This document shows positions 1-5,169 of a stretch of DNA of 6,395 nt, in pieces. The position numbers and the translations under genes were made by a program. Under the pieces are notes generated by a model that saw only the letters and a list, made by a program, of their open reading frames with translations, was not told the DNA's origin and did no database searches. The stretch is from Lawsonibacter sp. (GTDB lineage: Bacteria > Bacillota > Clostridia > Oscillospirales > Oscillospiraceae): assembly GCA_022798155.1 (NCBI GenBank), contig JAAWLY010000127.1, forward strand, positions 1 through 6,395, read 5' to 3'. The first letter of the stretch is position 1. Each line of letters opens with the position of its first letter.

Positions 1-378
1 GGCTTGTGGCTGGACCGCTATTTTGCGGGGGAGCGGCCCGCCATCAGCGAATTGCCCCTGGCGCCCATAGGGAGCGAGTTTCGCAAGGAGGTCTGGCAGG
101 TCTTGTGCGAAATCCCCTATGGCGAAACGACCACCTATGGGGAAATTTCTCAAAAAATAGCCGCCCGCCGGGGACTTGAACGGATGTCGGCCCAGGCTGT
201 GGGCGGGGCCGTGGGGCACAATCCAATTTCGATCATTGTACCCTGTCACCGGGTTGTCGGTTCCAACGGGAGCTTGACCGGCTATGCGGGCGGTCTGCAA
301 AAGAAGATCAAGCTGCTTACCCATGAGGGCGTGGATATGGAACGGTTTTTTGTTCCGCAAAGAGGGACTGCGCTATGA
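1..378 (+). CDS. ogt: Methylated-DNA--[protein]-cysteine S-methyltransferase (O6-alkylguanine repair), 5' end outside window
   Basis: This is a suicide DNA-repair protein that moves an alkyl group from O6-alkylguanine in DNA to its own cysteine. The visible 125 codons hold the C-terminal domain: the segment FRKEVWQVLCEIPYGETTTYG typical of the family, a helix-turn-helix region (SAQAVGGAVGHNP), then the active-site motif PCHRV with the acceptor cysteine codon at 244-246, and the closing GYAGG segment. The family is usually about 155-180 residues, so the N-terminal part is missing. The frame is open to base 1, and the TTG at position 4 should not be taken as the start. At the place where human AGT has its 'arginine finger' (17 residues before the active cysteine) this protein has glutamine. 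From memory this variant is common in clostridial homologues, so it need not mean loss of function. The stop codon overlaps the next start as ATGA, implying translational coupling to the Fe-S gene that follows. Confidence 0.93.
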   Translation, partial: GLWLDRYFAGERPAISELPLAPIGSEFRKEVWQVLCEIPYGETTTYGEISQKIAARRGLERMSAQAVGGAVGHNPISIIVPCHRVVGSNGSLTGYAGGLQKKIKLLTHEGVDMERFFVPQRGTAL

Positions 379-482
379 GTGACAGCAGAAAGACCCGTAA
401 TGAACGGGAACTGATCACCCGGCGTCAAATGCTGGGCTACTGTTTAGCTGGTGCGGCGGGTTTTGCGCTGTGGCGGCTCAGG
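375..482 (+). other. Twin-arginine (Tat) signal sequence
   Basis: These are codons 1-36 of the Fe-S protein. The n-region is charged and ends in T-R-R-Q-M-L-G (residues 15-21). The hydrophobic segment runs from L20 to W33 and is rich in Ala and Gly, as usual for Tat rather than Sec signals. It is followed at once by R34-L35-R36-E37, with no clear A-x-A cleavage site, so the signal may stay uncleaved and anchor the protein to the outer face of the membrane. The Cys at residue 23 sits inside the hydrophobic core and is not in a normal lipobox position. The immediately downstream tatA and tatC genes strengthen the call. Confidence 0.85.
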
Positions 483-1211
483 GAACAGACGGGCAGGATG
501 CCGGACGCTGGAGGCATGGACACTTCCGCCACGGATGAAGTGGATGCGGACAGCTTGACGGAACAGTTGAAAGAGGAATTGTACCGGCAGAGGGCGGATT
601 TGGTCGGCGTTGGCGATCTGACTGCTCTGCCGGAAAGCAGCCGGGGCAAGCTGCCTTTCGGAATCAGTATCGCCGTAAAATTTCCGAAGGATGTGGTCAG
701 CGGTATCGTGGATCTGCCCACACGGGAGTATTACGATTGGTACAACAAGGTAAACGGCACCCTGTCCCAGATAGCCTCCCATGCCGTAACGACACTCAAA
801 GACCTGGGGTATCAGGCAACCACCCGGACGGGCCTGCCGCAGAAAACCGTTGCCACCCGCGCAGGGATAGGCTGGGTCGGGAAATCCAATCTGCTGGTCA
901 CAGAGCAGTACGGCTCCATGATCCGTCTTGCCGCTGTTCTGACAGACGCGCCCTTGACGGCGGCGGAACCAATCAACGAATCCAAGTGCGGAGATTGCAG
1001 GCTGTGCGTGGATGCCTGCCCTGCCGGGGCGCTGGCAGGAAAGCTGTGGGACACAACGGTATCACGGGATGAAATATTGGACACCTCCGCTTGCAGCGCA
1101 ATGGCGGTTTCCCGCTCCATCCAGGGCTTCGGCGTTCCCATCGAGCTTTGTGGGAAGTGCTTCGCAGTCTGCAAATATACCCAGCAGTACATCAACAGCG
1201 AGGAAGAATAA
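375..1211 (+). CDS. Tat-exported QueG-like protein with two [4Fe-4S] clusters
   Basis: This is a 278-residue iron-sulfur protein related to epoxyqueuosine reductase (QueG). Residues 1-36 form a twin-arginine signal: a basic n-region, T-R-R-Q-M-L at 15-20 (close to the S/T-RRxFLK consensus) and a hydrophobic stretch at about 20-33. Residues 74-84 (ADLVGVGDLTA) and 162-170 (RAGIGWVGK) match QueG-type core segments. The ferredoxin part has C205, C208, C211, C215-P and then C240, C259, C262, C266. This is the eight-cysteine layout that in QueG holds two [4Fe-4S] clusters, but the last motif reads Cys-Lys, not Cys-Pro. It is shorter than QueG (about 310-380 residues) and lacks the C-terminal HEAT-like repeats, and I do not see the QueG Asp-containing motif ahead of RAGIGW, so a tRNA role is unlikely. 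The ATG overlaps the ogt stop and has AGAGGG at 361-366. tatA and tatC follow directly, which supports export. The substrate is unknown, and cobalamin binding is possible but not shown. Confidence 0.85.
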   Translation: MSDSRKTRNERELITRRQMLGYCLAGAAGFALWRLREQTGRMPDAGGMDTSATDEVDADSLTEQLKEELYRQRADLVGVGDLTALPESSRGKLPFGISIAVKFPKDVVSGIVDLPTREYYDWYNKVNGTLSQIASHAVTTLKDLGYQATTRTGLPQKTVATRAGIGWVGKSNLLVTEQYGSMIRLAAVLTDAPLTAAEPINESKCGDCRLCVDACPAGALAGKLWDTTVSRDEILDTSACSAMAVSRSIQGFGVPIELCGKCFAVCKYTQQYINSEEE

Positions 1212-1223
1212 AGGTGGAAATCA

Positions 1224-1229
1224 GGGAGG
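1224..1229 (+). promoter_or_regulatory. Ribosome binding site of tatA (decides the start)
   Basis: GGGAGG lies 8 bases before the ATG at 1238. A nearer ATG at 1231 is in another frame, and the reading frame of tatA is open far upstream inside the previous gene. This site and the typical TatA N-terminus (MFGIGGQELL) fix the start at 1238. Confidence 0.8.
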
Positions 1230-1237
1230 GATGCAGT

Positions 1238-1426
1238 ATGTTTGGAATCGGCGGGCAGGAGCTTCTGGTCATATTGCTCATCGTTCTGGTCCTGTTCGGG
1301 GCGGATAAGGTGCCGAAATTCGCAAAGGGGCTGGGCGAGGCGGTCCGGGAGTTCCGAAAGGCCGCAAAGGATATAGGGACAGACAGTAGCGCAGACCGCG
1401 AGGACCATTCCGGTGAGACAAAATAG
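1238..1426 (+). CDS. tatA: Sec-independent protein translocase subunit TatA
   Basis: This small 62-residue pore-forming subunit of the twin-arginine translocase carries folded proteins across the cytoplasmic membrane. The order is canonical: a short N-terminus with a polar residue at position 8 (Glu), one membrane helix at about 9-20, the F20-G21 hinge, then an amphipathic helix (KVPKFAKGLGEAVREFRKA, about 24-42) and a short acidic, charged tail. The N-terminus MFGIGGQELL, with Glu8, looks as much like E. coli TatB (MFDIGFSELL) as TatA (Gln8), while the length is that of TatA. No separate TatB is visible, so it may do both jobs, as in other minimal TatAC systems of Gram-positive bacteria. It lies between its probable cargo gene and tatC, and its end overlaps the likely tatC GTG start by 14 bases. 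Confidence 0.92.
   Translation: MFGIGGQELLVILLIVLVLFGADKVPKFAKGLGEAVREFRKAAKDIGTDSSADREDHSGETK
1399..1404 (+). promoter_or_regulatory. Ribosome binding site supporting the GTG start of tatC
   Basis: CGAGGA lies 8 bases before GTG 1413, inside the end of tatA. An alternative in-frame ATG at 1437 has only a weaker GAGAGAAG in front. Both starts leave the conserved N-terminal HFEELR segment intact, so the choice does not affect function. Confidence 0.5.
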
Positions 1427-2168
1427 AGAGAAGCGCATGACGCTGGCGGCGCACTTCGAGGAACTGCGGTGGACGCTGATCCGCTGCCTCTGCGCCGTAA
1501 TCCTTTGCGCGGTCCCCTGCGGCATTTGCTGGCGAAGGATATTCGGATGGATCGCCGTGTGGCCGCTCCGCTTGAGCAGTCCGGCCCCGCAGTTGATTTT
1601 TACAGCTCCAACGGATGCCGTATTTTTTATCTTCGAGATCGCCCTGACAGGCGGCATTGTGATCGCTTCTCCGTTCCTGTTTCTGCAAATCTGGCGGTTC
1701 GTCTCGCCGGGGCTGTATAAAAAAGAAATCGCTGTACTGATTCCCGCTGTGGCGGCGTCCGTTTTCTGCTTTATCGGCGGTATTGTGTTCTGCTATTTTT
1801 CACTCCCCCTCTTTCTTCGGTTCCTGGTGGGCTTCGCGGAAGGGCTGATGGACCCGCTTTTTCGGGTGAATGAATATTTCGGTTTCCTGCTCAAAATGTG
1901 CCTGGTTTTTGGCCTCTCCTTTGAGCTGCCGGTGGTCATGTTCGCGCTGTCGAAAATGGGGATCGTCGATTACCGCTTTTTGAAAAGCCACTTCCGACAC
2001 GCAATCGTGGTCATCTTCACGGCGGGGGCGATCCTTACGCCTACGCTGGATGCCCTCTCCCTGCTGTTTTTCAGCCTGCCGCTGGTCGTCCTGTATGGCG
2101 TCAGTATTTTTATCTCACTTTTTGCCGGGAAAAGGAAACAAATCCATGAACAAAAAACGGGAACTTAG
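1413..2168 (+). CDS. tatC: Sec-independent protein translocase subunit TatC
   Basis: This polytopic receptor of the twin-arginine translocase binds the RR motif of signal peptides. It has 251 residues from GTG 1413 (243 from ATG 1437), normal for the family. The N-terminal cytoplasmic segment HFEELRW (E17 aligning with E. coli E15) and the first-loop motif F96-V-S-P-G-L-Y-K-K-E105 match E. coli F94 and E103, the residues that form the signal-peptide site. FGLSFELPV follows, with E171 matching E. coli E170 in the membrane. Six hydrophobic segments can be followed, at about 22-40, 69-92, 106-131, 158-180, 193-209 and 212-237. All the key residues are present, so the protein should be functional. 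The 3' end overlaps the next gene by 23 bases. Being adjacent to a Tat-signal Fe-S protein suggests a translocase dedicated to that cargo, although a general housekeeping role cannot be excluded from this window. Confidence 0.95.
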   Translation: MRQNREKRMTLAAHFEELRWTLIRCLCAVILCAVPCGICWRRIFGWIAVWPLRLSSPAPQLIFTAPTDAVFFIFEIALTGGIVIASPFLFLQIWRFVSPGLYKKEIAVLIPAVAASVFCFIGGIVFCYFSLPLFLRFLVGFAEGLMDPLFRVNEYFGFLLKMCLVFGLSFELPVVMFALSKMGIVDYRFLKSHFRHAIVVIFTAGAILTPTLDALSLLFFSLPLVVLYGVSIFISLFAGKRKQIHEQKTGT

Positions 2169-2772
2169 AATTTCAGTCGATATTGCCATGACCATTCTTC
2201 TGCTGGTTTTGATGGCATACTACATCACCGGAAATTTGCTGCATGAGTGGCTGGGAGCGGCGCTGTATCTGCTGTTTATCCTCCACCATATGCTCAATCT
2301 GCCGTGGTATTGGGCACTCTTGAAGGGCAGATACCGTGCGGTCCGCACAGCGCACACGATTCTCAATTTTTTGCTGCTGGCCTCCATGCTCGGTCTGATG
2401 ACCAGCAGTGTGATGATCTCCCGGAACGTGTTCGGTTTCTTGGGGATCAGGGCCAGCGAATTTGGCCGCAGGCTCCACATGGCATCTGCGGCGTGGGGCT
2501 TTGTCCTGATGTCGGCCCACCTGGGGCTCCATTGGGGTGTCGCCGCAAGCCGGGTCAACATCTCTCCGCACATATGCCGGATGATTGCCATTGCTCTGTC
2601 CACCTATGGCTTTTTCGCATTCCTCTCTCAACAGGTCGGGGCAAAGATGTTCCTGCTGGTCAAACACACAATTTTCAATGGTGAAACCGCGCTTCTATTC
2701 TTTGTGGATCATTGTTCCATTATGGTGCTTTTTGTATATTTTGCTTATTACAGCATGAAATTAAATCGATAA
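2146..2772 (+). CDS. DUF4405-type integral membrane protein, candidate b-type cytochrome
   Basis: This 208-residue protein has about six membrane segments (roughly 10-29, 36-58, 70-91, 111-131, 145-161 and 182-203). It resembles the DUF4405 family of membrane proteins often found with redox partners. Many histidines lie in or at the ends of helices: H33, H47, H48, H70, H111, H125, H129, H142, H174 and H189. H47/H48, H70, H111, H125 and H129 are reasonable heme ligands, but heme binding is inferred, not shown. ATG 2146 is chosen because AAAGGAAA stands just before it and the protein begins MNKKRELRISVDIAM, a normal positive-inside start. The frame stays open upstream to an ATG at 2050, but that would encode a Cys-rich extension that is only tatC read in another frame. 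It overlaps tatC by 23 bases, so it is probably translated with it. Its likely role is passing electrons across or along the membrane to the exported Fe-S protein. Confidence 0.75.
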   Translation: MNKKRELRISVDIAMTILLLVLMAYYITGNLLHEWLGAALYLLFILHHMLNLPWYWALLKGRYRAVRTAHTILNFLLLASMLGLMTSSVMISRNVFGFLGIRASEFGRRLHMASAAWGFVLMSAHLGLHWGVAASRVNISPHICRMIAIALSTYGFFAFLSQQVGAKMFLLVKHTIFNGETALLFFVDHCSIMVLFVYFAYYSMKLNR

Positions 2773-2774
2773 AA

Positions 2775-2781
2775 GGGGGAG
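2775..2781 (+). promoter_or_regulatory. Ribosome binding site of the second Fe-S gene
   Basis: GGGGGAG is placed 4 bases before ATG 2786, in the 13-base gap after the membrane protein. It supports a start that leaves no room for a signal peptide. Confidence 0.7.
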
Positions 2782-2785
2782 AAAG

Positions 2786-3490
2786 ATGGCCTCACCAGAT
2801 TTGACATTTGAACTCAAAGCGATATTACTTCACAACGGAGCGGATTTGGTTGGCATCGGAGATTTGACGCAGCTCCCCAGCGACCAGCGTGGCGGGATGC
2901 CCTTCGGGGTCAGCGTCGCTGTCAAATATCCCAGGGAGATCATCCAGGGCATTTCAGAGTTGCCGACCCCAGAATATAAACAATGGTATGACAGCCTGAA
3001 TGAAAAACTGGACAGGATCGTGGAAGCAGGCGCGGAGTTCCTGGAGGGGCGCGGCTATCGGGCGTGGGCCAAGAGCCGGGCGCAGGTGGGCGGCTATGGG
3101 GACGACTGCGTGACCCTGCTGCCCCATAAGACGGTGGCCACCCGCGCCGGACTTGGCTGGGTAGGGAAATGCGCCCTGCTGGTGACAGAGCAGTACGGCT
3201 CTATGGTCCGACTGTCCTCTATCCTGACAGATGCCCCGCTGACGGCGGCGGAGCCGGTCAATCAGTCCAGGTGCGGGAACTGTACGGCCTGTCGGGACGC
3301 CTGCCCTGCCGGGGCCATCCACGGAACCACCTGGGAACCGGGACTGGAGCGAAGTGCGTTGTTTGATTACCAGCGGTGCAGGGAAACGGCACAGTCCCGC
3401 TCCATGCAGGGATTCGGCAAACGCGCCGACCTGTGCGGAAAGTGTATTGAGGTGTGTCCTTACACCAGACGATACATAAACAGAACATAA
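2786..3490 (+). CDS. Cytoplasmic QueG-like protein with two [4Fe-4S] clusters (paralogue of the exported one)
   Basis: This 234-residue protein is closely related to residues about 61-278 of the Tat-exported protein, but it starts directly at the conserved core (ADLVGIGDLTQLP at 19-31) with no signal sequence. Shared blocks include KTVATRAG-GWVGK, LLVTEQYGSM-RL, LTDAPLTAAEP, CPAGA, RS-QGFG and LCGKC. The cluster cysteines are C163, C166, C169, C173-P, then C198, C217, C220 and C224-P. Here the last motif keeps the usual Cys-Pro. Compared with the paralogue it has about 13 extra residues at 97-110, including Gly-rich GGYGDD and an extra Cys108, and also Cys129 just after the GWVGK motif. Like its partner it lacks the QueG C-terminal repeats, so automatic names such as 'epoxyqueuosine reductase' are doubtful. 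It could be a cytoplasmic electron carrier or an enzyme acting on the same compound inside the cell. The start is well supported by a ribosome site at 2775-2781. Confidence 0.82.
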   Translation: MASPDLTFELKAILLHNGADLVGIGDLTQLPSDQRGGMPFGVSVAVKYPREIIQGISELPTPEYKQWYDSLNEKLDRIVEAGAEFLEGRGYRAWAKSRAQVGGYGDDCVTLLPHKTVATRAGLGWVGKCALLVTEQYGSMVRLSSILTDAPLTAAEPVNQSRCGNCTACRDACPAGAIHGTTWEPGLERSALFDYQRCRETAQSRSMQGFGKRADLCGKCIEVCPYTRRYINRT

Positions 3491-3492
3491 AT

Positions 3493-3496
3493 GAGG
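3493..3496 (+). promoter_or_regulatory. Ribosome binding site deciding the GTG start of the hydrolase-like gene
   Basis: GAGG lies 8 bases before GTG 3505, in the gap after the preceding stop. The frame is open back to a GTG at 3454 inside the previous gene, but that start would add 17 residues that only read the Fe-S gene out of frame. Another GTG at 3496 overlaps the ribosome site itself. Confidence 0.65.
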
Positions 3497-3504
3497 TGCT
3501 TACA

Positions 3505-4227
3505 GTGAAAAATGAAATCAATCGCAAGGACTTTTACATTGTCGATCACGCCGTCCTGTTCGGCCTGATCGCCAAACACGCTGATAAGGTACTGGGTAAG
3601 GAAGGGCTGGACACCTGCGCCAAGGCCGTGGTCATCATGGCGCGGGAGCGGGGCCTGCGGAGCGCCATGCGTTGCGTGAACAACGGGGACGCGCTGGATA
3701 TGCACAGCTATCTCTGCTATGCGGAGCTGCTGGACACCCAGGGCTGGAACGAAGTGGAGATCGGCACCTACGCCCCCGTCTATCAGACAGGCACTGTCCG
3801 CTGCGGGTGGCTGGACACCTGGAAGAAGTACGGCCTGGAGGCTTATAGCTGGCTCTACTGCGAGGGGATCGACAAAAATATTCTGTACGGCTTTAACCCG
3901 GAGCTTCGGCTGGAGATGGACCGCTACTTGGCGAAGGGCGACCAGTGCTGCGGCTTCCACTGGCTGGACTGCCGATTTTCGGATATGGCCGAACTGGACA
4001 GCGTGATGGAGAAACGGGCTGGGATGCTGTCCCAGGTCACAAAGGATTTTCTGTACCACTCCGGCCACCTGCTGTCCACCCTGCGCCGGACGCTCTACCT
4101 GGAGCATGGACTGGAGCGCGGCAAAGCCGTCATTGAAAACGCGCTGAAGGAATATGCGTCTCTGTTCTCCCAGGAAAAGGCGGATATGATCTGTCAGGAG
4201 GCGGAGCAGGATTTTTTGACTGTGTAG
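3505..4227 (+). CDS. L-2-amino-thiazoline-4-carboxylic acid hydrolase family protein
   Basis: This is a 240-residue soluble protein with no signal or membrane segment. The centre carries the family signature: YSWLYCEGIDKNILYGFNP followed by a long amphipathic stretch and G145-D146-Q147-C148-C149-G150-F151-H152-W. This matches the GFNP...GDxxCxF block of ATC-hydrolase-like proteins. The characterised Pseudomonas enzymes open the thiazoline ring of L-ATC to N-carbamoyl-L-cysteine, but the clostridial members form a broad group with few characterised cases, so the substrate here is unknown. C148 and C149 in the signature are candidates for a functional role. The C-terminal third is helical and charged. 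The gene follows the cytoplasmic Fe-S paralogue after 14 bases and precedes the DUF1848 gene by 12, so it is probably in the same operon. A link to the redox module (for example handling a sulfur or carbamoyl compound) is conjecture. Confidence 0.75.
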   Translation: MKNEINRKDFYIVDHAVLFGLIAKHADKVLGKEGLDTCAKAVVIMARERGLRSAMRCVNNGDALDMHSYLCYAELLDTQGWNEVEIGTYAPVYQTGTVRCGWLDTWKKYGLEAYSWLYCEGIDKNILYGFNPELRLEMDRYLAKGDQCCGFHWLDCRFSDMAELDSVMEKRAGMLSQVTKDFLYHSGHLLSTLRRTLYLEHGLERGKAVIENALKEYASLFSQEKADMICQEAEQDFLTV

Positions 4228-4239
4228 GAAGGGAACACC

Positions 4240-5160
4240 ATGCTCATCAACATCAGCGGCCGGACGGACATTATCAACTATTACTCCCAGTGGATGTTCA
4301 AGCGGTTTGAGGAGGGCTATGTCCTCTCCCGCAATTCCCTGTTCCCCAATTCGGTGCGCCGGTACGAGCTGACGCCGGAGAAGGTGGACTGCCTCCTGTT
4401 CGGTTCAAAGAATTTTGCCCCGGTGCTGGGCCGCATCCATGAGATCACGGAGCGGTTCCCCACCTATTTCAACTACACCATCACCGCCTACGGCAAGGAT
4501 ATTGAGCCGGGGGTCCCGGACATTGACGCCAGCATTGACACCTTCCTCTCTCTGGCTAAAATCGTCGGCCCCCAGCGGATGGCATGGCGGTACGATCCTA
4601 TCCTGCTGACGGCGAAATACACCGTCCAGCGCCATTTGGAGACATTCGACTACATAGCCGGGAAGCTGTCCGGGCAGTTTGACCCCTGCATCTTCAGCTT
4701 TGTGGAGATGTACTCCAAGCACAAGACCAACCTGCCGGAACTGATCCCTATTACCAAGGCCGAGATGGATCAGATCGCCGCCGGGATCGGTGCCATCGCC
4801 GCCAAGCGGGGCTTTATATTGCAGACCTGCGGCCCGGAGGAGGATTATGCCCGGTACGGCATCCACACCTCCGGCTGCGTCACGCTGGGAATGCTGGGGA
4901 GGGCCAACGGCCTGACCTTCCGCAACTTGAAGCACAAGGGTTTCCGCAAGGGCTGTCACTGCATGGAGAGCCGGGACATCGGGGCACTCAATAGCTGTCT
5001 GAACGACTGCAAATACTGTTACGCCAACAAAAACGCCCAGCTTCCGAGAGAAAACTATGCCCTCCACGACCCGGATTCTCCATTACTGATTGGGCATTTG
5101 AAACCCACCGACCGGCTGGAGCAGGGTTCGCAGAAGTCCTTCCTGGCTAAACAGAAGTAG
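4240..5160 (+). CDS. DUF1848 family protein with C-terminal CX3CX2C motif
   Basis: This is a 306-residue protein of unknown function. The N-terminus SGRTDIINYYSQWMFKRFEEG, then EGYVLSRN and VDCLLFGSKN, is typical of DUF1848, as is the C-terminal cysteine block. There C239-H-C241 is followed by S244-R-D-I-G248 and then C253-x3-C257-x2-C260-Y-A-N. The spacing CX3CX2C is that of radical SAM enzymes, but it is near the C-terminus instead of the N-terminus, and with C239 and C241 it could bind an Fe-S cluster or zinc. C197 and C213 are further candidates. The middle (about 110-200) contains W-R-Y-D-P-I-L-L and alternating helix/strand patterns, compatible with a TIM-like barrel. ATG 4240 has GGAAGGG just upstream. 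The stop codon forms part of the next gene's ribosome site, so the two are translationally coupled and probably act together. About 40 residues after the motif look poorly conserved. Confidence 0.8.
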   Translation: MLINISGRTDIINYYSQWMFKRFEEGYVLSRNSLFPNSVRRYELTPEKVDCLLFGSKNFAPVLGRIHEITERFPTYFNYTITAYGKDIEPGVPDIDASIDTFLSLAKIVGPQRMAWRYDPILLTAKYTVQRHLETFDYIAGKLSGQFDPCIFSFVEMYSKHKTNLPELIPITKAEMDQIAAGIGAIAAKRGFILQTCGPEEDYARYGIHTSGCVTLGMLGRANGLTFRNLKHKGFRKGCHCMESRDIGALNSCLNDCKYCYANKNAQLPRENYALHDPDSPLLIGHLKPTDRLEQGSQKSFLAKQK

Positions 5161-5163
5161 GAG
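5158..5163 (+). promoter_or_regulatory. Ribosome binding site of the DUF5131 gene, built from the upstream stop codon
   Basis: TAGGAG includes the TAG stop of the DUF1848 gene and lies 6 bases before ATG 5170. Sharing bases between stop and ribosome site suggests re-initiation and balanced production of the two proteins. Confidence 0.6.
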
Positions 5164-5169
5164 CGCGTC

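Noticed and set aside
375..1211. Calling the two QueG-like proteins epoxyqueuosine reductase (queG)
   Set aside because: They have the cluster cysteines and RAG-GWVGK core, but they are short, lack the C-terminal repeats and apparently the catalytic Asp motif, and one is exported, where tRNA is absent.
1212..1237. Promoter or terminator between the Fe-S gene and tatA
   Set aside because: The 26-base gap holds only the ribosome site of tatA, with no hairpin plus T-run and no -10/-35 pair. The other gaps are shorter still.
812..1657. Open frame of 281 codons on the - strand
   Set aside because: It runs opposite three recognised genes (Fe-S protein, tatA, tatC) and has no family motif.
2050..2145. 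Upstream ATG at 2050 as start of the membrane protein
   Set aside because: It would add 32 residues that read tatC in another frame. ATG 2146 has a ribosome site and a normal N-terminus.
4405..5067. Open frame of 220 codons on the - strand
   Set aside because: It is the antisense of the DUF1848 gene, low in complexity and with no domain. The same applies to the - strand frames at 3460-4107 and 2173-2667.
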